A stretch of 64,000 nt of DNA from Pontibacter sp. HSC-14F20 (lineage in GTDB: Bacteria > Bacteroidota > Bacteroidia > Cytophagales > Hymenobacteraceae), in the NCBI RefSeq assembly GCF_019599265.1, contig NZ_JAHZTC010000008.1, forward strand, positions 1 to 64,000. The letters are read 5' to 3'. Of the stretch, positions 43,779 to 52,300 are shown in pieces. The position numbers and the translations under genes are program-made. The stretch's first letter is position 1; each line of letters begins with the position of its first letter. The notes under the pieces were generated by a model. The model had not been told where the DNA came from and did no database searches. It saw only the letters and a program-made list of their open reading frames with translations.

Positions 43779-45695
43779 CTATACCTTCACTGCCACACCG
43801 ATCATTTCTCTCACGGTGTTCTCGATGGCAGCCGGGTCGAAGCCAGCGTCGCGGTGTAGCTCCAACTGCGAACCGTGCTCGAAGACCTGGTCCGGCATAC
43901 CGAGGCGCTTTACTTGCGAGGTATAGTTGTTGTCGACCATAAACTCCAGCACAGCGCTTCCGAAACCACCTTGCAGACAGCCATCTTCTACAGTGATCAC
44001 TTTGCTGTACTTGCTGAATATGTGGTGCAACAGCTCCCCATCCAGCGGCTTGCAGTAGCGCATGTCGTAGTGGCCCGGGTTGATGCCGTCATAGGTCAGT
44101 TTCTGGCAAACATCCACGGCGTAGTTGCCGATATGGCCAAATGTCAGGATCGCTACTTCTTCGCCTTCCTGCACGGTGCGGCCTTTACCGATTTGCTGCA
44201 GTTCCAGCGGGGTACGCCAGTTTGGCATCACACCTTCGCCACGTGGGTAACGGATCGTGAACGGACCAGCACCTTCCTGCGAAGCAGTATACATCATGTT
44301 ACGCAGTTCTTGCTCGTTCATCGGGGCGGCTACCACCATGTTCGGGATGCAGCGCATGTAGGCAATGTCGTAAGCACCGTGGTGCGTCGGTCCATCAGCT
44401 CCGGCGAAACCGGCACGGTCGAGGCAGAACACCACATGCAGGTTCTGGAGACACACATCGTGCACCACCTGGTCGTAGCCACGCTGCATGAACGTGCTGT
44501 AGATGTTACAGAAAGGTACTAAACCCTGCGTGGCCAGGCCAGCGGAGAAAGTCACCGCATGCTGCTCAGCTATACCTACGTCAAAAGCACGATCGGGCAT
44601 GGCCTTCATCATGATGTTGAGTGAGCATCCGGACGGCATCGCAGGCGTGACGCCCATGATCTTGTCGTTCTGCTCAGCAAGCTCCACAATCGTGTGGCCA
44701 AACACATCCTGGTACTTAGGCGGTTGTGGCGTGTCGTGATGCGTTTTGTAAATTTCGCCTGTTATCTTGTCGAATAGTCCCGGCGCGTGCCATTTGGTCT
44801 GGTCTTTTTCAGCCAGTGCAAAGCCTTTGCCTTTGGTGGTAAGCACGTGCAGGATTTTCGGACCAGGTATACGCTTCAGGTCTTCCATCACCGACACAAG
44901 GTGGTTGATGTCGTGACCGTCGATCGGGCCGAAATAGCGGAAGTTCAGGCCTTCAAACAAATTGCTCTGCTTAGAGAGCGTGGCTTTGATACCACTTTCT
45001 ACCTTGGAGGCAATATGCTGTGCGTTCGGACCGAATTTGCTGATCTTGCCAAGTACATTCCACAGTTCATCGCGCAGCTTGTTGTAAGTGCGGGAAGTGG
45101 TGATGTCAGTTAAATATTCTTTCAGAGCGCCCACATTCGGGTCGATACTCATGCAATTGTCATTGAGGACTACCAGCAGGTTGGCGTTGGTGGCGCCGCC
45201 GTGGTTGAGGGCTTCGAAGGCCATACCGCCCGTCATAGCGCCATCGCCGATCACGGCGATGTGGTGACGATCGTCTTCTTTTTTATATTGTGACGCAACA
45301 GCCATACCCAGCGCCGCCGAAATAGACGTGCTTGAGTGGCCTACGCCAAAAGTATCGTATTCGCTTTCTTTACGCTTCGGAAAACCAGAGAGTCCGCCAT
45401 ACTTGCGGTTGGTGTGGAAATTATCGCGACGACCGGTCAGGATCTTGTGACCGTAAGCCTGGTGGCCAACATCCCATACCAATTGGTCGTAAGGCGTCTG
45501 AAACACATAGTGCAGTGCTGTGGTCAGTTCTACCACCCCAAGGCTGGCCCCAAAATGACCGCCGTGGATCGATACCACATCGATGATGTATTGCCTTAGC
45601 TCCTGGCTAACCTGCAATAACTGCTCTGGCTTAAGGGCGCGGAGGTCGGCAGGCGAATTGATAGAGGCAAGGAGCTCTCCTGGTTTGATGATCAT
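43779..45695 (-). CDS. dxs: 1-Deoxy-D-xylulose-5-phosphate synthase
   Basis: Condenses pyruvate and glyceraldehyde-3-phosphate in the first step of the MEP isoprenoid pathway, and feeds thiamin and pyridoxal synthesis. The ATG at 45695 gives 638 residues, the family length; the 20 codons upstream do not fit. The thiamin diphosphate motif is GDGAMTGGMAFEALNHGG...LNDNCMSI, with the WDVGHQAYGHKILTGR N-terminal site and the catalytic E of EQHAVTFSAG. It is transcribed from its own promoter region at 45700-46030. Confidence 0.96.
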   Translation of the reverse strand: MIIKPGELLASINSPADLRALKPEQLLQVSQELRQYIIDVVSIHGGHFGASLGVVELTTALHYVFQTPYDQLVWDVGHQAYGHKILTGRRDNFHTNRKYGGLSGFPKRKESEYDTFGVGHSSTSISAALGMAVASQYKKEDDRHHIAVIGDGAMTGGMAFEALNHGGATNANLLVVLNDNCMSIDPNVGALKEYLTDITTSRTYNKLRDELWNVLGKISKFGPNAQHIASKVESGIKATLSKQSNLFEGLNFRYFGPIDGHDINHLVSVMEDLKRIPGPKILHVLTTKGKGFALAEKDQTKWHAPGLFDKITGEIYKTHHDTPQPPKYQDVFGHTIVELAEQNDKIMGVTPAMPSGCSLNIMMKAMPDRAFDVGIAEQHAVTFSAGLATQGLVPFCNIYSTFMQRGYDQVVHDVCLQNLHVVFCLDRAGFAGADGPTHHGAYDIAYMRCIPNMVVAAPMNEQELRNMMYTASQEGAGPFTIRYPRGEGVMPNWRTPLELQQIGKGRTVQEGEEVAILTFGHIGNYAVDVCQKLTYDGINPGHYDMRYCKPLDGELLHHIFSKYSKVITVEDGCLQGGFGSAVLEFMVDNNYTSQVKRLGMPDQVFEHGSQLELHRDAGFDPAAIENTVREMIGVAVKV

Positions 45696-46082
45696 AGAAA
45701 TGTCTTTATTATAGACTTCCAACAAATTTTTTAGGCAAAAGTTTGCATTGTGCAAAATACAGTATGCCGGACAAAACGTAAAGTTAGTAAAAATCAGAAC
45801 ACAAGCTGCTAATTCTCCTCTCTATCCTGTCACGGCAACCGTCGGTGGTGTGTGGTGTAAGTGTGCTAAGTGAATGATTGTCAATAAGTGGGATATTTAA
45901 GGGAACTTAATGGCAATCATGCTTCTTGATAATGCTACACTTATACAGTTGTGAGTTTATTTTGTTCAGAAATCGGGCTGTCTAAGCATCTGTAACATAG
46001 CATTCGGGCTGGTATTTCATCCGAATAAATTAGTATTTTTGTCCATCAGTTGCGATCAGCGCATTAACCAAAGGCCAGAGAA
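45696..46082. other. Divergent dxs/scpA intergenic region
   Basis: No gene is seen. It is AT-rich, with a -7 box for scpA at 46034-46041. I found no clear palindrome and no obvious -7 box for dxs. Confidence 0.6.
46034..46041 (+). promoter_or_regulatory. Putative -7 box of scpA
   Basis: TATTTTTG matches TAnnTTTG, 42 bp upstream of the GTG start. Confidence 0.5.
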
Positions 46083-46853
46083 GTGAGTTTCGAAATAAAA
46101 TTACCGTTGTTTGAGGGGCCGTTCGACCTATTGCTCTTCTTTATCGAGCGTGACGAGCTGGATATTCATGATATTCCGATCTTCCAGATCACCAACGAGT
46201 TTATGGGCTATATTCGGCAAATGGAGCAGCTCAATATTGAGGTGGCCAGCGACTTTATCCTGACTGCCGCCACGCTCATGCGCATTAAGGCTAAAATGCT
46301 GCTGCCCCGCACCGAAAAAGACGAGGAAGGTAATGAGATAGATCCGCGTCATGAACTGGTGCAGCACCTGCTGGAGTATAAGAAATACAAAGCCGTGCTC
46401 GGCGACCTCGGGCAGATGGAAGATTTCCGTCTGGCGCAGGAAAACCGTGGTAACGTACACGATGAATTGCAGCAGATCGCGAATGCCAACCACTTTGAGT
46501 ACGAACTGCAGGACCTGAGCCTCTACAAACTCATGCGCGTGTTCGATAAGGTGATGCTGCGTTTTGAAGAGGAACAGAGCCGGCCGAAACATACCGTGCT
46601 TACGTATCCCTATACCATCGAGGAGCAGCGCGATTATATTTCAGGGCTGATTGCAGAAAAAGACCATGTTCGTTTTTCAGAGCTGATCTCCGCCTTTCCA
46701 GATAAAATTGGAATGATTTTCAACTTTCTGGCGATATTGGATATGTTGCAGCTCAACCTGATCGGGATTGAGGTGGGCGATGGTTTCAATGACTTTATTA
46801 TTACTAGGGCCGAAGGACAGGCAGCCCAGGTGACGCAGCTCATCCTCGAGTAG
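46083..46853 (+). CDS. scpA: Segregation and condensation protein A
   Basis: The kleisin subunit of the Smc-ScpA-ScpB complex, which condenses and separates chromosomes. The 256-residue product begins with GTG and shows FEIKLPLFEGPFDLLLFFIERDELDIHDIPI at the N-terminus, the segment that binds the Smc neck, and a winged-helix C-terminus (IGMIFNFLAILDMLQLNLIGIEV). scpB is not in the window. Confidence 0.93.
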   Translation: MSFEIKLPLFEGPFDLLLFFIERDELDIHDIPIFQITNEFMGYIRQMEQLNIEVASDFILTAATLMRIKAKMLLPRTEKDEEGNEIDPRHELVQHLLEYKKYKAVLGDLGQMEDFRLAQENRGNVHDELQQIANANHFEYELQDLSLYKLMRVFDKVMLRFEEEQSRPKHTVLTYPYTIEEQRDYISGLIAEKDHVRFSELISAFPDKIGMIFNFLAILDMLQLNLIGIEVGDGFNDFIITRAEGQAAQVTQLILE

Positions 46854-46910
46854 GAATCCCGAAAATCCTTAAAAAGCCAACCTGTTTTCCCGAGTTGCCG
46901 AATAGTTAAG

Positions 46911-46918
46911 TAGTTTTG
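46911..46918 (+). promoter_or_regulatory. Putative -7 box of the flippase-like gene
   Basis: TAGTTTTG matches TAnnTTTG, 56 bp upstream of the ATG at 46974. Confidence 0.45.
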
Positions 46919-46973
46919 CACGTCAGCTATTTAAGAGCACGCACCGAAGAACTGGGTTACAATAGCCGCCTAC

Positions 46974-48035
46974 ATGGATGAGAATAAAAAAACCATACTA
47001 AGGAGTTTCAGTCCGATCAAGATCCTGATTCCGGTGCTACTGGGTTTGGGCGCTACGGCTTGGCTGTTCATCAAAGACGACAAGCTCAGCGATCTGAAAG
47101 GTATAGCCGAGGCCAACTGGTGGTGGCTGGCAGCGGCGCTGCTGGTGCTTGTGATCCGTGACCTGGGCTATATGTACCGCATCCGCAGCCTGACCGACAA
47201 GTTCCTGACCTGGCGCAACAGCCTCGACGTGATCATGCTATGGGAGTTCGCTTCGGCCATTACGCCCTCGGTAGTAGGCGGTACCACCATTGCCACCATC
47301 GTGCTCAACAAAGAAGGTATACCGCTGGGCAAGTCGCTGGCTTATGTTATGCTCACAGCCGTACTCGACAACATGTTCTTTATCATAGCGGCACCAATTG
47401 CGCTGCTGGCTATACAGGGCGAGGTTTTCCCTGATTTTGGCTTGTCGACTGCGGATGTCAACGCCCTTAAAACCGCCTTTTACATCAGCTACTCGCTGAT
47501 TGCCGTGTATACCTTCGTGATGATCTACGCGCTGTTTGTACGCCCACGTGCTTTCAAGTGGATTTTACTGAGACTGACGGGTTGGAAACTGCTGCGCAAG
47601 TGGCGTATCAATGCTTTTCATCATGGCAACGAAATTGTGTGGGCTTCGCAGCAGTTGCGTGGCAAGGACTTAAACTACTGGGCCCGGGCCATTATCTCTA
47701 CTGTTTTTGTGTGGAGCGCCCGCTACTTCCTACTCAACTGCCTGATCGCGGCTTTTACCGATGTCACCCTTGCCGAGCATATGCTCATCATTTCGCGCAA
47801 CCTCATTTTCTGGATCGTGATGCTCGTGGCGATAACACCGGGCGGTGCCGGAATCGTGGAAATGGCTTTTCCGAGTTTCTTTGGCTTGTTCCTGGGCCGT
47901 TTCAGCAATATTGTGGTGGTGCTCTACCGTCTCATTACCTACTACCCATACCTGGTGCTGGGCTCATTCTTCCTGCCGAAATGGATAGCGAAAGTGTTTG
48001 GCAGGTCTTCGGTAGAAGATGAAGTGAAGGTATAA
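46974..48035 (+). CDS. Membrane protein of the LPG synthase/YbhN family
   Basis: A 353-residue membrane protein with about eight spans, of the UPF0104/LPG_synthase_TM family. Members include lysyl-phosphatidylglycerol flippase domains and the AglD-like lipid carriers. The conserved SAITPSVVGGTTIATIVLNKEG and VAITPGGAGIVEMAFPSFFG (a P-G-G-x-G re-entrant motif) are visible. No C-terminal synthetase domain is present, so it is the transport part alone. It ends 12 bp before the FAD monooxygenase. Confidence 0.85.
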   Translation: MDENKKTILRSFSPIKILIPVLLGLGATAWLFIKDDKLSDLKGIAEANWWWLAAALLVLVIRDLGYMYRIRSLTDKFLTWRNSLDVIMLWEFASAITPSVVGGTTIATIVLNKEGIPLGKSLAYVMLTAVLDNMFFIIAAPIALLAIQGEVFPDFGLSTADVNALKTAFYISYSLIAVYTFVMIYALFVRPRAFKWILLRLTGWKLLRKWRINAFHHGNEIVWASQQLRGKDLNYWARAIISTVFVWSARYFLLNCLIAAFTDVTLAEHMLIISRNLIFWIVMLVAITPGGAGIVEMAFPSFFGLFLGRFSNIVVVLYRLITYYPYLVLGSFFLPKWIAKVFGRSSVEDEVKV

Positions 48036-48047
48036 GCAGGTATAAGT

Positions 48048-49190
48048 ATGAAAGCCATTATTGTAGGAGGCGGAATCGGAGGGCTGTGTACGGCGCTTGC
48101 CTTGCAGCAGGCAGGTATAGATACCACGGTATACGAAGCGGCTTCTAAGTTCAAAGGGCTGGGAGCGGGCGTAGGACTGGCTGCCAATGCCATGCAGGGG
48201 CTTCAGCGGTTAGGCGTGATGGATGACGTGGTGGCAAGAGGGAAGCAACTCGATGCGTTGGTTATCTTTGATGAGCACGGCCGCGAAATCAGCAACATGG
48301 ATACCCGCCCCTTGAGCAGCAGGTATGGCATTAACAATTTTGTGATTCACCGCGCCGACCTGCACGAAGTACTTTTGAGCCACCTTCAGCCTGGTTCTGT
48401 TGTGCTGGGCAAGCGCTGCGAAGAAATGGCACAAAGCAGCGATCAGGTGCAGGTAACATTTGCCGACGGAAGCCATGCCACAGCCGATTTGCTCATCGCC
48501 GCCGATGGGATCAGCTCGGTGGTGCGCCAACAATTGGTACACGACAGCATACCCCGCTACGCCGGCTATACCTGTTGGAGGGCCGTGGTCGACAATCCGG
48601 GAGTAGACATCAACAAAATGATTTCGGCAGAAACCTGGGCGCCGCAGGGCCGTGTAGGTATAGCGCCGCTGCAGGGCGACAAAATTTACTGGTATGCCTG
48701 CATCAACGCCCCGCAGCGCGACGAGAAAATGCGCCTGATGACGCCCGAGAAGCTAGCCCGCCACTTTGAGTCAGTGCACTCGCCTGTAGAAGCCGTGCTG
48801 GCCTCCACTTCGCAAGACCAACTCATCTGGAACGATATTGCTGACCTGAAACCACTCAGGCATTTTGTATATGGTCGTGTGGTGCTGCTCGGTGATGCCG
48901 CCCACGCTACAACGCCCAATATGGGGCAGGGCGCCTGCCAGGCAATAGAAGATGCCGTAGTGTTAGCCCAATGTTTGAAGCAGGAACCTGTTGTGTATAA
49001 TGCTTTGAAACGCTACGAAAAACGCCGCAAGGCCCGCACCGCCAAGGTAATTCAGTTGTCCAGAACGTTAGGGGCAGTTGCTCACTGGCAGAATCCGTTG
49101 CTGGGCAAGCTCCGGAACACGCTTTTTCGTGCCATGCCCAAGTTCGTGACCCAACGGCAGATGGAGGACTTGTATAAGGTGGATTTTTAA
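48048..49190 (+). CDS. FAD-dependent monooxygenase
   Basis: A 380-residue flavoprotein of the PHBH/aromatic-ring hydroxylase type. The N-terminal dinucleotide site is VGGGIGGLCTALALQQAG (residues 4-21), the internal DG motif is ADLLIAADGISSVVR, and the GD motif is VVLLGDAAHATTPNMGQGACQAIEDA. Its size and ring-hydroxylase motifs fit carotenoid or quinone hydroxylases (zeaxanthin epoxidase-like is a common automatic name), but the substrate is unknown. Probably co-transcribed with the upstream membrane protein. Confidence 0.88.
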   Translation: MKAIIVGGGIGGLCTALALQQAGIDTTVYEAASKFKGLGAGVGLAANAMQGLQRLGVMDDVVARGKQLDALVIFDEHGREISNMDTRPLSSRYGINNFVIHRADLHEVLLSHLQPGSVVLGKRCEEMAQSSDQVQVTFADGSHATADLLIAADGISSVVRQQLVHDSIPRYAGYTCWRAVVDNPGVDINKMISAETWAPQGRVGIAPLQGDKIYWYACINAPQRDEKMRLMTPEKLARHFESVHSPVEAVLASTSQDQLIWNDIADLKPLRHFVYGRVVLLGDAAHATTPNMGQGACQAIEDAVVLAQCLKQEPVVYNALKRYEKRRKARTAKVIQLSRTLGAVAHWQNPLLGKLRNTLFRAMPKFVTQRQMEDLYKVDF

Positions 49191-49203
49191 GTATACCTGC
49201 TTT

Positions 49204-49728
49204 TTAGCTGGTAGTTTGCGGGCGGAGTAGCCTCCAGTAAACCAATTCATCATCCCGAACCACTTCTTCCATACCTACTTTCTGAAGTATGCGGGCAGAA
49301 GGAATATTTTCCACCAAGCAGTTTGCCGTGACAGCTTTCACTTCCGGATGCCAGAAGGCCCACTCTACCAAGGCTCTAGCCGTTTCCAGTCCGTAACCTT
49401 GCTGTTGTTCCTGTTCAATAATAGAGTAGCCGATGTCTACAACCCCTTCCTTATTCGGCCCGCCTTTAAAACCGGCATCGCCTATCACAGTGGCGTTGTG
49501 TTTCAGCACGATCATCCACGATTCAAAGCCTGTCGGCTCCGGTAGCTGCTCCAGCCTTTTAATGATGCGGGGCAGCGTATCCATGCTCTCCTGGTCAGGC
49601 CAGAAGCGGGTGGGTTGCAGACCGATTTCGGTCAGTATACCTGTGTTGAAGGCATATAGTGCCTGTGCTACCGGAAGCGTGAAAGGGACTAGAGCTAGTC
49701 GCTGGGTATAGATGGGTTGGATGGGCAT
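49204..49728 (-). CDS. GNAT-family acetyltransferase
   Basis: A 174-residue protein of the RimJ-like GNAT fold. The acetyl-CoA site is in the GYSIIEQEQQQGYGLETARALVEWAF segment (Q/R-x-x-G-x-G/A form), with a substrate-side ANCLVENIPSARILQKVGM helix that matches the family. The target could be a ribosomal protein, an amino acid or a small molecule. ATG start. It is convergent with the monooxygenase gene. Confidence 0.85.
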   Translation of the reverse strand: MPIQPIYTQRLALVPFTLPVAQALYAFNTGILTEIGLQPTRFWPDQESMDTLPRIIKRLEQLPEPTGFESWMIVLKHNATVIGDAGFKGGPNKEGVVDIGYSIIEQEQQQGYGLETARALVEWAFWHPEVKAVTANCLVENIPSARILQKVGMEEVVRDDELVYWRLLRPQTTS

Positions 49729-49809
49729 TATTTAGGATTTCTGTGATGATGAATCAACAGTATTGACGGATGATAAGTAAAATTACGCTGAAATTGCTAC
49801 GCTTGACTG

Positions 49810-50667
49810 CTAGAAATTAGCGAACCACTTTTTTTTAACCTTGACTTTTTCAATGAACTCTATCTCTACACCAAGCTTCAGTTCTTTCAGCTTTTCAGCA
49901 AATTCATTTCCATCTATCAGATCGATAGGAGGGGCGCCATCTTTGTTAGCTTCTCTTCTTGCCTCTCTTGTAAAGCTACCTGTCGTAATGATAAGGCCTT
50001 TGTCTGCTCTGCCAATCATCGCGCCCCTAAAGTCTCTTACAATGCTGGAGCCTACGCTTCCTTGATAACGTTTGGCCTGAAAGACAACATGAAAGGAAAG
50101 AACGCCTCCTAGTCTGATAAGTCCTTGTCCGTCTATACCTCCGTCATTGGAGCGTTGCGTCACTTCTACGTTCAGGAAGCCTAATTCACGAAGAACTCTC
50201 TGACATAACCTCTCGAAGTTTTCAGGCGTTATTTTCTTGATAGATTCTAAGAGTTCTTCCTGCCAGGAAAACTCAATTAACTCCTCGCTGCTATTTTCAA
50301 TATCTGTTAATAAAGATTTTTTATCAGCATTGCGATCTTTTTTATCAAGTTCTAGTACAGCTTTCTTAACAGCGCCTTTATCTATGGATTTCGTTTCTTT
50401 CCCTTTTTCCGTTAAAGCCCAAACACCTCTGCTTGAGTTTTCAAGCAGCCCATACCGCTTCAAGTAATTTCTTGACCAAGCTAAGCGATAGGTAAGTTTG
50501 GTTGTACTTTCTCGATGTATGTCGTTTATCTCTTCTTCAGTAAGCTTCAATAACTCACTTACTTGCTCCTCTATTTCTCTAACAGAACCGGACCCTCCAA
50601 GCCTTTGTAATGCCTGGAGGGTTGGTGTAAACAGGTCATCATACTTGTATTTAAAAATTTCGCTCAT
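49810..50667 (-). CDS. Mrr-type restriction endonuclease
   Basis: A 285-residue protein with an N-terminal Mrr_N winged-helix part (about residues 1-90, ending GVWALTEKGKE) and a C-terminal Mrr catalytic domain. The PD-(D/E)xK pattern is visible in FERLCQRVLRELGF, SNDGGIDGQG (Asp), and VVFQAKRY (the Q-x-K), followed by the RADKGLIITTGSFTREAR strand-loop. The ATG at 50667 was preferred over a longer frame with an AT-rich hydrophobic lead. It stands alone without a methyltransferase, so it may be a type IV enzyme that cuts methylated foreign DNA. Confidence 0.85.
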   Translation of the reverse strand: MSEIFKYKYDDLFTPTLQALQRLGGSGSVREIEEQVSELLKLTEEEINDIHRESTTKLTYRLAWSRNYLKRYGLLENSSRGVWALTEKGKETKSIDKGAVKKAVLELDKKDRNADKKSLLTDIENSSEELIEFSWQEELLESIKKITPENFERLCQRVLRELGFLNVEVTQRSNDGGIDGQGLIRLGGVLSFHVVFQAKRYQGSVGSSIVRDFRGAMIGRADKGLIITTGSFTREARREANKDGAPPIDLIDGNEFAEKLKELKLGVEIEFIEKVKVKKKWFANF

Positions 50668-50778
50668 CGGAGTCCTGATAAAGAGGCTACTTACTATTGC
50701 TTTAAATATATGATAATTTATATAGAAACTATAGTCAACCTCTGGTTTATACAATATCGGATGTAACAGGAGAGAATA

Positions 50779-50810
50779 AAAAATGGAAGCCCACACGAGC
50801 TTCCATTTTT
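50779..50810 (-). terminator. Terminator of asd
   Basis: A 12-bp stem (50779-50790 with 50799-50810) with an 8-base loop, flanked by A and T runs. It lies 31 bp after the asd stop codon. Confidence 0.88.
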
Positions 50811-50840
50811 TATAAAAAAGATTGTTAACTCAGAATAAAT

Positions 50841-51830
50841 CTACACTAACCCCTGCTTCACTAAATACTCCGCAATCTGCACCGCATTCGTTGCAGCGCC
50901 CTTACGAAGGTTGTCTGCCACAATCCACATATTTAAAGTTCTTGGCTGGGTTTCATCTAAGCGGATGCGGCCTACGAGTACTTCATCTTTGCCGTGTGCG
51001 TCTTTCGGCATCGGGTATTGCAGGTTTTTTACGTCGTCCACTACTTTCACGCCCTCGGTTTCATGCAGGATACGGTATACCTCGTCCAGCGTAAAGTCCT
51101 TTTCGAACTCCACGTTTACCGACTCCGAGTGGCCGCCCATCACAGGGATACGCACCGCAGTGGCCGTTACCCGGATAGAGTCGTCGCCCATGATCTTCCT
51201 GGTTTCGAGGATCATTTTCATTTCCTCTTTGGTATAGCCGTTGTCCTGAAACACGTCGATGTGCGGCAGCACGTTCAGGTCGATCGGGTAAGGGTAGGCT
51301 TTCTCGCCTTCTTTGCCTGCGCGCTCGTTCATGAGCTGCTCCACTGCCTTCACGCCGGTGCCTGTTACGGACTGGTAGGTGCTCACCACAATGCGCTTTG
51401 CCTGCAGCTCTTCGTGCAGCTTGTTCAGGGCTACTACCATTTGGATGGTCGAGCAGTTCGGGTTTGCAATAATCTTATCTTCTTTGGTCAGTTCTTTGGC
51501 GTTGATCTCGGGGACCACCAGCTTTTTTGTCGGGTCCATGCGCCAGGCTGAGGAGTTGTCGACTACTACGATGCCTGCTTCGGCAAACTTTGGCGCCCAC
51601 TCGGTGGAGGTGCTGCCTCCTGCTGAGAAAATGGCAATTTGCGGGGCAGCCGCAATCGCGACCTGCATCCCGATCACCTTTATCTGTTTACCCTTAAACT
51701 CCATCTGTTTACCAACAGATCTCTCAGAAGCAACCAACAACAGTTCCGTTACCGGGAAGTCACGCTCCGCCAGTACTTTCAAAATCTCGCCGCCCACTAG
51801 TCCAGTGGCGCCTACTACTGCTACTTTCAT
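50841..51830 (-). CDS. asd: Aspartate-semialdehyde dehydrogenase
   Basis: Reduces beta-aspartyl phosphate to aspartate semialdehyde, the branch-point intermediate for Lys/DAP, Met and Thr synthesis. The NADP fold begins VAVVGATGLVGGEILKVL, the acyl-enzyme cysteine is C126 in NPNCSTIQ, and the substrate Arg/His region includes RIPVMGGHSESVNVEF. At 329 residues it has the Bacteroidota length. ATG start. Confidence 0.95.
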   Translation of the reverse strand: MKVAVVGATGLVGGEILKVLAERDFPVTELLLVASERSVGKQMEFKGKQIKVIGMQVAIAAAPQIAIFSAGGSTSTEWAPKFAEAGIVVVDNSSAWRMDPTKKLVVPEINAKELTKEDKIIANPNCSTIQMVVALNKLHEELQAKRIVVSTYQSVTGTGVKAVEQLMNERAGKEGEKAYPYPIDLNVLPHIDVFQDNGYTKEEMKMILETRKIMGDDSIRVTATAVRIPVMGGHSESVNVEFEKDFTLDEVYRILHETEGVKVVDDVKNLQYPMPKDAHGKDEVLVGRIRLDETQPRTLNMWIVADNLRKGAATNAVQIAEYLVKQGLV

Positions 51831-52300
51831 TGTTTAGGGTATATTATTAATTGTATAATGGTTGAAAGCTAAATTGTTAATTAGAGTCTATCCCGGCGCG
51901 ATGGCTATTCCGAAGTACGGCCAATTATACCTGTGCACGATTCGGAAAGGTCGCGGCCTGTGCCTACGTGATTCCTGACTTATTAAATTCTCAAACTCAT
52001 CAACTCTCAAACTAACTCTTTAAGGTCGCATAAAAGTTCTGCATCTTACAAAAGCAGTCTGTTTTCTGCCCTCACATTGTCTTACAGACCTGTGAGTGTC
52101 TCTGCGTTTGCCCTTGCTGTGCCTTTTGCGGCTGCGAAGTTCGTAAGTTTTCACCACAATATTTGCGGATGAAACAAACTTTACACCAGGCATTTGTAAA
52201 TACAGCACGTAAGTTTCCGCTCTTAAGTGAAAGGATAACGAAGGATCAAGTAACCGGAATTAGGAGCGCTCCTCAAGCTATTAACCAATATTCTTTCAGA
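51831..52300. other. Intergenic region with REP-like repeat
   Basis: No credible gene is seen, although short frames occur. The repeat copy at 51943-51967 and two GGTATA-type elements are the visible features; a purine/pyrimidine-biased tract lies at 51985-52015. Confidence 0.55.
51943..51967. repeat. Dispersed 25-bp repeat, copy 3
   Basis: Matches 43677-43701 at 21 of 25 positions; see the split copy flanking the IS remnant. Confidence 0.6.

Noticed and set aside
43875..44522. 215-codon frame opposite dxs
   Set aside because: Antisense shadow of a well-conserved gene; no domain signal.
52020..52208. Small minus-strand gene upstream of the lamin-tail pseudogene
   Set aside because: Composition and lack of any recognised pattern; it overlaps the start region of the pseudogene.
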